Source of the DNA: Euperipatoides rowelli
Lineage: Eukaryota > Onychophora > Udeonychophora > Euonychophora > Peripatopsidae
Direction: 5' to 3' (one strand)
Assembly: GCA_003024985.2 (NCBI GenBank)
Contig: PXIH01S0006236.1
Length of the DNA: 19,008 nt
Shown: one piece after another, positions 7,843 to 14,654 of the stretch
How the letters are laid out: every line of letters starts with the position of its first letter
Numbering within the stretch: position 1 is the stretch's first letter
The notes under the pieces: model-generated
Told to the model about the DNA's origin: nothing
The model's input: only the letters and a program-made list of their open reading frames with translations
Databases searched by the model: none
Translations under genes and position numbers: made by a program

Positions 7843-7940
7843 ACTGGTTCAATAGTTGTTGGAATAAAACACAATTCAAACAGTGATGAAATAACATACA
7901 GTTCTTTAAATATAAGACAATTAAAGTTTCAGAGTTGAAA

Positions 7941-7997
7941 TAATATGATGGATAAAAATTTTGAAGTTTATATACTAGCTATCTAGCGTTTGATTGG
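7941..7997 (-). promoter_or_regulatory. Second copy of the gene B core promoter
   Basis: The minus strand carries CCAAT (7993-7997), TATATAAA (7967-7974) and TCATATTA (7941-7948) with the same spacing as the left arm. It faces back into the integrase gene, so any transcription from it would be antisense to the integrase. Confidence 0.6.
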
Positions 7998-8036
7998 TTG
8001 AGAAGATATCTGTATTAAGATTGGAAGATAAGTGGG

Positions 8037-8111
8037 CCAATAAGATTGTATCTTCATTTTAATTGGTTGTTGGAGAATGGGCCAATCAGATTACAGCCTC
8101 ATTCTGATTGG
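8037..8111 (-). promoter_or_regulatory. Second copy of the paired CCAAT/ATTGG palindromes
   Basis: Modules at 8037-8066 and 8082-8111 are both exactly 30 bp, 45 bp apart as in the left arm. The second keeps the perfect 9-bp arms CCAATCAGA and TCTGATTGG, though its inner bases differ slightly from the left copy. Confidence 0.65.
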
Positions 8112-8215
8112 CGAAAATTTTGCATACAGTTCCGGGTAATGTTAACTGGAGAATTATGATCCGTTCAATTCAGACTTCTTATAACAGGTATAATTAATCT
8201 GAATATGCATAAGAT

Positions 8216-8374
8216 TCATGTTAAACAAACTAATTTAATTATAAAAGTTCTACTCACTCGTTGTCTTGTTCTAGGAATGGATGGATGTATTGGAGCATAT
8301 ATTATTTCAACTGAAGTTGATTTCATTGTTTCTGGAGTCGAGGTGAATTCTACATCATTATTAGAAGTTTACAT
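8216..8374 (-). pseudogene. Second copy of gene A
   Basis: Read on the minus strand from ATG (8374-8372), codon 2 is TAA, exactly as in the left copy. After that the frame is open to TGA at 8218-8216, with no stop in the arginine-rich patch (RTRQRVSRTF). The stop at codon 2 therefore predates the duplication, or translation does not begin at this ATG. Confidence 0.6.
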
Positions 8375-8400
8375 GGTGATATGTATTTTTGAAAACTAAT

Positions 8401-8520
8401 ATGATAGAAAATATATTAAAAGAAGAAAAAAGAGGATGGGAAAAATATTTTCTTATCTAATGGCAAGGATATCCTGCATCATTTAATTCTTGGGTTCCTG
8501 GAAAAGACTTGAAAAAAATT
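8401..8520 (+). pseudogene. Integrase chromodomain tail, separated from its core
   Basis: The frame reads IENILKEEKRGWEKYFLI, a TAA (8458-8460), then WQGYPASFNSWVPGKDLKK. The W-x2-Y-F ... W-x-G-Y/W-P ... N-S-W-V-P order is typical of a chromodomain, which ends the integrases of Maverick/Polinton-type elements and can bind methylated histone tails. It begins exactly where the inverted arm ends. About 100 residues expected between the catalytic core and this domain are absent. The frame runs without a stop into the next gene at 8521. Confidence 0.75.
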
Positions 8521-9379
8521 ATGACTCATTTTTATATTACCTTACCATCCAATAGTTGTATGGAATATTATTCTGAAAATACACCACAAAATTTTAAAAT
8601 TAAATTTTCTAAATCCTTTTATTTAACACAAGCTGATTATGAAGTTGGTGTAGCTGAAATTCAATATCCACATACTATTATTAGCAATAATAATGACATT
8701 TATTTTATTTATGTAAATGATACTGATACTAAAGATTTTTATCTTAAACCATTTCCTATTTCTTTAGGAATGTATAGTACTGATCAAAAACTTATAGAAG
8801 TTATTAATACAGAGATTCGCTCCACTAATTTTAGATTTGAAATTCAACCTTTTATTTTAAAACATGTATTATTGCTAGTGACAATCTATCTTTTATGAAT
8901 CCACATGGATTGTATACATTTTCTGAATTGCAATTACCTCATCATATATGTAGACTATTATGATTTAAAAAAGCTAGAGTGGATCCATTTAAAAATACAT
9001 CTTATGTTGAAAAAATGAATTCTGTTCTAGTCGACCATAAATAAAAAAATACAACCTCATTTTATAAAGATGGGTTAATATGGAGTTACGATTGGAAAGT
9101 AAATATCCCAGCAATATAAATAGAGGAATGCATGCATTATTTATTTATTCAGATGTTAAAAGTCGACAAGTAGTAGGTGATACACATTTCCATATGTAAA
9201 AAAAAAATTGTATGGTGAATAAAAGATTTGATATTCCTCATTATTTACTGGTACCCAGACAATTATTTGATATGATAGAAATTGATATCAGAGATAATGC
9301 AGATACTCCGATTAAATTTAGTTACGGGGAAAATCTTATTAAAACTAAATTTCTGTTTACAGAAATCAACTTACTTTGA
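8521..9379 (+). pseudogene. Candidate capsid-vertex (penton-like) protein of the virus-like element
   Basis: I chose ATG 8521 (MTHFYITLPSNS) because the conserved family N-terminus starts there. The first 125 codons are open, with ENTPQNFKIKFSKSFYLT and YEVGVAEIQYPHTI. The frame shifts near 8863-8870 and several more times. Recognisable later pieces are MNPHGLYTFSELQLP, NINRGMHALFIYSDVKSRQV, HYLLVPRQLFDMIEIDIRDN and the end at TGA 9377-9379. Proteins of this type sit next to chromodomain integrases and the F54H12.2-like gene in invertebrate elements, where they are thought to be structural. The vertex role is inferred from length and gene order, not from a motif. About 280 residues before decay. 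Confidence 0.6.
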
Positions 9380-9388
9380 ATAATTTTG

Positions 9389-9759
9389 AATAATCCCTAT
9401 ATAGACTATTACAGTAAGCAAATAGGTGGTGGTGATTTTGATGTATTCCAAGGAAGTCCAGTCCAGTACGGATATGGGCTAGGATCATTTTTTATATAGA
9501 TTATTTAGAAAAGTATTGCCTCTAATAAGTTGAGGTGCGCACGATACATAGCACCTAAAATAGCTAGAGCCACTACTACATTAAACCTCATGTTATTACT
9601 GCAGCTAAAGATTTAACAAGTGGTGTGATGAAAGATGTTGGAGAAAAAATTTCATCCCTTATCCCTAAGCATAAAAGGAAGGTGAATGTAGAAAAAGAAA
9701 ACGTTGCTCGACAAGAAAGAAAACAAGGAAATGATCCTGTTCCACAGCATCATTATTAA
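9389..9759 (+). pseudogene. Small basic protein with YGYGLG motif, virion-type
   Basis: This follows the previous gene within about 10 bp. It reads NPYIDYYSKQIGGGDFDVFQ, then VQYGYGLGSFF, then, after frame changes near 9495 and 9530-9590, IAPKIARATTT and AAKDLTSGVMKDVGEKISSL. It ends with a basic tail containing PKHKRKVN and a TAA at 9757-9759. A Gly/Tyr-rich start, a hydrophobic-basic middle and a Lys/Arg tail suggest a minor capsid or DNA-associated virion protein. Genes of this look occur between the vertex-like and capsid-like genes of related elements. The start codon is lost or lies at a damaged position near 9385. Confidence 0.5.
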
Positions 9760-9818
9760 AAAGTTTTCAGAAGAGAAAGTAGACCAAATCTACTCTAGAC
9801 AATATATTCATATAAAAA

Positions 9819-9989
9819 ATGTCTTTAATTAATCATCATTCATGTGAGTGTGCTAAATTTGAATTGGATTTATTTATTGTTCCAGGGACACAAACTTCAA
9901 TTTTAAAAGGCCAATGGGTGGAATATATATCATCCCTCACAGATTGGGCAACTATTGATTTCCTTATTTCCGCTAATGGTGACCAATAA
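9819..9989 (+). pseudogene. 5' end of an F54H12.2-like (probable major capsid) gene
   Basis: From ATG 9819 the frame is open for 56 codons. It contains the conserved opening SCECAKFELDLFIVPGTQTS and WVEYISSLTDWATIDFLI, then stops at TAA 9987-9989. I match it to proteins that databases label F54H12.2-like, which lie beside chromodomain integrases; I take them to be the major capsid proteins of these elements. The rest of a protein that should be several hundred residues long is missing, and gypsy gag sequence begins within about 70 bp. A TATA-like tatataaaa lies just before the ATG. Confidence 0.6.
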
Positions 9990-10062
9990 TGGATAATGGA
10001 TACATTAAAAATTGAGAAAATTTTACAAGAAGATCCCTATACATCATCAAATAAACAAACCT

Positions 10063-10170
10063 TGTAGCCCCTGTAGTAATAGTACTTACCTTGAATCCAA
10101 CTGCTGATTTAAAGATTATGTTTGCAACTACTGTAACAAAAAAAAAGGACATTTGGCTAAGGTTTTCCAT
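10063..10170 (+). pseudogene. gag nucleocapsid remnant, two zinc knuckles
   Basis: In the frame starting at TGT 10063 the first knuckle reads CSPCSNSTYLESNC. This has exact CX2CX4HX4C spacing with the His changed to Tyr. A TGA and FKDYV separate it from the second, CNYCNKKKGHLAKVF, which has one extra Lys in an A run and its last Cys changed to Phe. In life such knuckles bind genomic RNA during packaging. Both are broken. The 107-residue frame open at 10091-10414 is in a different frame here and does not represent the gag protein. Confidence 0.7.
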
Positions 10171-10319
10171 TTACGATCTTTTAATACAAGCAAGAGAAAT
10201 TTTCAAAATGGTCCGAAACAAGGATACCGTAAAGCTGACGCAATCAAGAATCTTTCTACGGAACAACGAAGGTAACGTCACCGGGTACAATTTTTACCGA
10301 GCAGACATCAATTCAGCTT

Positions 10320-10560
10320 CATTTTTAAATGATGAACCAATCATGATCAAGCTTTTAGTAAATAAACAAAGCATCATGTTTGAAGTTGATAGTGAAGCTG
10401 GGCCGCTGGGGTAACTCTTATTTCAAAGGAAATATATTTGCAGAAATTTTCACAATGCGAACTTCTGACAACTAATAAATTATTAAATACAATTAAGTAA
10501 CAAATTAAACCCTTGGTAAAGATAAAAGTTTCTGCTTGTTTAAATAATTTGTCAATAAAT
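10320..10560 (+). pseudogene. Retroviral-type aspartic protease remnant
   Basis: The segment EPIMIKLLVNKQSIMFEVDS (GAT of the catalytic Asp at 10388) followed by EAGPLG matches the layout of a gypsy protease active-site strand. The usual D-S/T-G triad is changed to D-S-E. After a small frame change it continues VTLISKEIYLQKFSQCELLT. Downstream to about 10660 the sequence decays into stops. Confidence 0.6.
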
Positions 10561-10665
10561 TTGCTGGTGATTTTTGTAATTAATGAACTACAACACACTT
10601 ATTAGTTAGGAGCTGAATTTCAAAATTTAAAATCTTGAGTTTAAATGTACATAAACCTGTGAACG

Positions 10666-11476
10666 TTGTTAATATCGATAAAAAAAATTTTGGAATTGGA
10701 AATGATGTTACATAATTATGCAAAGTTATTTTCCCCAATGTTAGGAGAACTAAAAGGATTTGAAGCTCACCTAGTCTTACACAATGATGCCATTCCAATA
10801 TTTTTTAAGTATAGACCCATTCATTTTGCACTTCGAGCAGCCATAGAGCGAGAACTGGATAAACTACAGAAACAAGGAATATTAGTGCCTATTCAGCAAC
10901 TCCATACTAAAGAAGGATAACTCAATCTGCCTATGTGGTGACTATAAAGTAGGCCTAAACCCTGTGTTAGTCAAGGACTCTTACCCCCTACACAGGATTG
11001 AGGACATCTCAAAATTAAATGCAGGGATATTTTTTAGTAAATTAGACATGACTCAGGCATACCAACAGTTGTGTATGGACAATGAGTCACAGCTCATGGT
11101 AACTATTAACACTCATAAGGGCCTATTTAAAGTAACTAGGATGCCATTTGGTATTTCCACAGCATCCTCCATTTTTGAAAGAATAATGGATCAAATATTA
11201 GCTAACATTGAAGGAGTTGCCTGCTATCTTGATGATATTCTCATTACTGGCAAATCTATTTCCGAACATTTAGTTAATTTAAACATGGTTTTAACCAGAA
11301 TCAAGGACACTGGTATTGCATTGAAGAAACAGAAATGTGAATTCCCAAAATCTAGTGTGTACTACTTAGGACATCTCATCGTTGCAAACGTACTCCATAC
11401 TACCCAAACAAAAATTTCAGACATTCTCAAAGCTCCTATACCCAAAAATATATATATACGCTTAGATCATTTTTAA
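10666..11476 (+). pseudogene. Ty3/gypsy reverse transcriptase
   Basis: RNA-directed DNA polymerase domain. The entry segment LHNYAKLFSPMLGELKGF and PIHFALRAAIERELDKLQ are seen first, then GILVPIQ. A frameshift near 10915-10960 follows. The fingers and palm are in one frame: LVKDSYPLHRIEDIS, FFSKLDMTQAYQQL (first catalytic Asp), INTHKGLFKVTRMPFGIS, the active site CYLDDIL (11222-11242) and KCEFPKSSVYYLGHLI. The frame ends at 11474-11476, where thumb sequence decays. All key RT residues are retained. The sequence differs from the minus-strand RT at 2 kb (MPFGIS against IPFGLK), so the two are different families. Confidence 0.9.
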
Positions 11477-12060
11477 ATTATTAAATTATTATTGAAAATT
11501 ATTGCCTAACTTAGCCTCTACACTTGCCCCTTTAAACTAACTTTTGCAAAAAGACATTAAATGGACTAGGAGTCCAGCAGAGGATGACACATTTAAAAAA
11601 AAAATAAGAATAAGATTGCCTCACTGCACCTCTTAGCATATTTGGACCCTTTACTTCCAATGACATTGGCCTGTGATACCTCACCAACAGGGTTAGGAGA
11701 GGTAATTTCCCACAGCTACTCAGATGGTACAGACTGCCCGATTGCCTTTGCGTCATGTGCCATAGCCCCAACAGAACGTAACTACTCTCAACTGGATAAA
11801 GAGGCATTGGGCATCATATATGGAGTTAAAAAGTTCCACCGATACTTGTTTGGTATATTTTTTACTCTACTCACCGACCATAAGCCGCTAACTAGGATTC
11901 TTGGGCCAAATACACAAATCCCTACCTTGGCATCAGCCCGGCTCCAAATATGATCACTCGTTAGGTCTACATATGACTATGACATTAAATATAGGGCATC
12001 AACAAATCATCTAAATCCAGATGCCCTATCTCATTCACCAATCCCCTCTATTAAAAACAT
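11477..12060 (+). pseudogene. Ty3/gypsy RNase H and tether
   Basis: 11477-11640 is frame-shifted connection-domain sequence. From 11642 the RNase H reads MTLACDTSPTGLGEVISH (first Asp), PIAFASCAIAPTERNYSQLD, KEALGIIYGVKKFHRYLFG, then LLTDHKPLTRILGP. It runs to a TGA at 11951-11953 after SARLQI. The same reading frame goes on to TNHLNPDALSHSP near 12000-12040, the usual end of gypsy RNase H. The D-E-D residues can be seen (CDTS, DKEAL, TDHK). Confidence 0.88.
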
Positions 12061-12099
12061 ATCACAAGAGGAGGTACCCAAGGATTTGTTTACACTAAA

Positions 12100-13020
12100 T
12101 CAAATGGAAGACTTACCCATCTCAGCAAAAGACAATGCTAATGAAACAACAAAGGACCCAATCTTGTCACAAGTTTTAAAGCAGACCCAACATGGTTGGA
12201 AAGATCAGTGCCCCAAGAAAACTTAAAGCCCTTCTTCCTCAGTAAATCTGAACTTTCAACCTTACAGAACTGTGTATTATGGGGCCAAAGAATTATAATT
12301 TCAACCACACTCCAAGATAAACTTTTGGATTAATTACAGTGTGACCATGTAAGAATAGTTATAATGAATATGATAGCTAGAAGCTATTTTTGGTGGCCAG
12401 GCATAGGCAAGTCAATCAAAGGTAGAACCCAAGCATGCATAAAATGTGCTCAACATGCCAACTACCTGCCAAGGCACCACGACACCCCTGGACCCACCCC
12501 AACAAGTCATTGGAAAGACTACACATCATTTGTGCAGGACTATTCATGGTCCATAACTTCCTAGTAGTGGTCGATGCACATTCAAAATGGCCAAAAGTTG
12601 CCATCCTAAATTAAATGGCAACCAAAAAGGTCATGGCCTCCCTACTCAATTTATGGGTCAGATATGGTCTACCCATACAAATAGTTTCTGACTATGGGAC
12701 CCAATTTACCTCCAAGGAATTTGGCTTATCCTGCAAGAAGTACAGAATTAAACACACCTTCTCCCTTCCATAACATCCAACTACCAACAGCCAAGCGGAA
12801 AGATGTCCAGACCCTAAAAAAATATCTAAAGAAGAAGGCCAAGGACAACACCCCCAGTGATAGAGAAGTTAAACAAGCTACTCTTCTTATACCGATCTAC
12901 AACCAATATGGCAACACACCAAACACCAGCCTTACTATTTCTAAAGAGAGAACTCCCAACAAGGCTAGACTTACTAAAACTGACAATAAAAGCACCCAAA
13001 TGGCACACCCAATAAACAGC
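12100..13020 (+). pseudogene. Ty3/gypsy integrase, D-35-E retained
   Basis: The linker (LPISAKDNANETTKDPIL) leads into the zinc-binding region, where MNMIARSYFWWPGIGKSIKG and ACIKCAQHANYLP are clear. Frame changes occur near 12490-12540 and 12605. The catalytic core has Asp in VVVDAHSKWPKV (GAT 12573), Asp in VSDYGTQFTSKEF (GAC 12690) and Glu in NSQAERC (GAA 12798). All are in the same reading frame with exactly 35 residues between the last two, interrupted by one TAA. After 12800 a C-terminal part (ATLLIPIYNQYGNTPNTSLT) runs to about 13020. Confidence 0.85.
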
Positions 13021-13245
13021 AAAACATTACCCTGTATACATTGTAAATACACACAAAAATTTTCTTCGGGAAATTTATTTTTTAAAAAATTATATATATA
13101 CTTCCAGCTGATGGCAATGTCTCCGAAATTTTAGCTCTGAAAAAAAGTGATGTTAATTTTATGAAAGATCTAAAAAATCATCTTAGCGTGTATGGCAAGT
13201 AAAGGATCATTCTGAAAAATATTTAAAATTATTAAGTTGTTAAAA

Positions 13246-13277
13246 TACTGGTCTAATTTAAATACATTAGACCAGTA
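13246..13277. repeat. Perfect 12-bp hairpin between gypsy and LINE
   Basis: TACTGGTCTAAT (13246-13257) and ATTAGACCAGTA (13266-13277) are perfect inverted repeats around an 8-base spacer. It sits in non-coding DNA about 80 bp before the first recognisable LINE reading frame. Confidence 0.75.
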
Positions 13278-13322
13278 ATATAAATACCTATTCCAGTACT
13301 AGATTTATTTTCATATTGTATA

Positions 13323-14500
13323 GTGAAGAAAAATAATTTAAATGGACACAATTGGAATATTGTTAAAATAGGAGAAATATTCAGAAAATATGCTATTGTG
13401 GGACATTATTTTCCTAGAAATTATTGCTATTTGGAAGTGGATTTTGTTACTGCAGATATAAGAAAAATAGTCAAGAATAACTTCTTAGAATACATTGGAT
13501 ATGTTGTTGTTTCAGTGGAGTTAGGAGATCTGTCATAGTATCTTGATATAAGGGTGCATTGGGCACCCATTAAAGAAGATTTTGCTGAGGTAAGCAAAAT
13601 ATTGGAGAAATTTGTAATAATCACTTGATAAAAAAATTAAACTTATAAGGTGAATGAATTTATTTCATACAAATCCGGTGTCATAGTGATTAAAATAATA
13701 TTAATGAATGGAATAAAAGATGCAGATATACGTATTTGATAATGATGGCACATTAACGTAGCTGGTTGTAACAAAAGGCAGGGAGCCCATTTGCCACAGT
13801 AGTAAAACGGTCGGCCACAAGGCATATGAATGTGATTATAAAAATTGTAATAAGTGTGGTAAATTTGTGGAGGGAGGGCACCAGAACGAAGTGTCCTAAA
13901 ATAAAAATACATATGCAATATTTATTTTGACTAGCCGTGGAAATGTAGAGGGATATCAAAATCAACCAGGTTATGATTAAATGATTGATATAAAGTCTGA
14001 TTTAAATATTATAGTTTTACTTCAACAAAATAAGCAAACTGAAAAAAATATTTCCNAAAAAATTGGTGCAAGCTTGGGCAGAACATAGTCCCACATTGTT
14101 TTCTGAAGATGAAATGCAGTGCTGTATTTAGACAAAGTGCAGGAGTAAGGTGAAGATGAGAACGAGGTTTACAAAATGGATGTCATAAAATTACTACAAT
14201 GGTGGCTATGGAAGACAATGAAAAATATTTTAATTTGGTAACCAAAAGAAACAAAAGGAAAATAAGAACAAGTGATGGGAAAGACTCAAGACTCTGAAAA
14301 CTCTAATAAATGCAACATTGGAAATGGTGTGAATGATAAGGAAACCAAGGTAAGAATTGTTGAAAAATATAATGTTATCAACGAAAATATTTATGACATG
14401 ACTATGACATGACGCATTAGAAAAAATGTTCAGGATAAGAATCATGTTGGAGGGAATAAGAGTAGTGAATAGGATAAAGGTGATAAATTAAACTAGTTTA
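13323..14500 (+). pseudogene. LINE ORF1, gag-like with CCHC zinc knuckles
   Basis: An open stretch from 13323 gives VKIGEIFRKYAIVGHYFP and YIGYVVVSVELGDLS. After a stop near 13536 it continues WAPIKEDFAEVSKILEKF and, with frame changes, VIVIKIILMNGIKDAD. The zinc-knuckle region starts at TGC 13792: CHSSKTVGHKAYEC has CCHC spacing with the second Cys changed to Ser. CNKCGKFVEGGHQNEVS is a second, longer unit that stops at 13897-13899. From 13900 to 14500 the DNA reads as a broken, Lys/Asn/Glu-rich C-terminal part (MGKTQDSENSNKCNIGN near 14278). In LINEs this protein coats the RNA and acts as a chaperone. One N lies at 14056. Confidence 0.7.
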
Positions 14501-14650
14501 TTTGACAGTAATAAGATAGAGATACAGATTGAATGATAGTTGAAAAGATTGTGTGCTAAATAATGCATATTAGTGAAAATAAAATTTTTTTTTTTTTTTG
14601 TCACTTATTTAGGTTATTTGTGTTGACTCAAAATGATTTGTGAAAAAACA
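14501..14650. other. ORF1-ORF2 junction of the LINE with a T15 run
   Basis: A non-coding AT-rich spacer containing 15 T residues (14585-14599). The endonuclease reading frame becomes recognisable from about 14655. No regulatory signal is seen. Confidence 0.5.
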
Positions 14651-14654
14651 AATT

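Larger units (their letters stand above)
7676..8407 (-). repeat. Right arm of the large inverted repeat, inside the integrase gene
   Basis: This is the reverse-complement copy (732 bp) of 5279-6030. It starts at the shared atataatg (7676) and ends at the shared atgatag (8407). Integrase coding sequence lies on both sides: the catalytic domain ends at the left edge and the chromodomain starts at the right edge. It carries minus-strand copies of gene A, the gene B promoter with both CCAAT palindromes, and the start of gene B. Confidence 0.92.
9990..13060 (+). mobile_element. Ty3/gypsy retrotransposon, internal region without visible LTRs
   Basis: The order is gag zinc knuckles, protease, RT, RNase H, integrase, which is the Ty3/gypsy order. 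I searched by eye for matching direct repeats at 9990-10060 and 13020-13110 and found none. The LTRs are therefore absent, too diverged, or outside a truncated copy. The left end cuts the virus-like capsid gene, and the right end meets the LINE. Confidence 0.8.

Noticed and set aside
8205-8399. Plus-strand open frame of 64 codons
   Set aside because: It is the antisense shadow of the second copy of gene A in the right arm.
5279-8407. A complete transposon bounded by terminal inverted repeats
   Set aside because: The right arm lies inside the integrase gene, and gene-cassette sequence continues on both outer sides, so these are internal inverted copies, not element ends.
10091-10414. Intact-looking 107-codon frame as a new gene
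   Set aside because: Its start overlaps gag zinc knuckles that read in another frame, and its end is the protease remnant. It is a chance fusion of gypsy pieces.
2050-13020. The two gypsy RT regions as one split element
   Set aside because: They are on opposite strands and both contain the same YLDD region with different flanking residues, so they are two separate elements.
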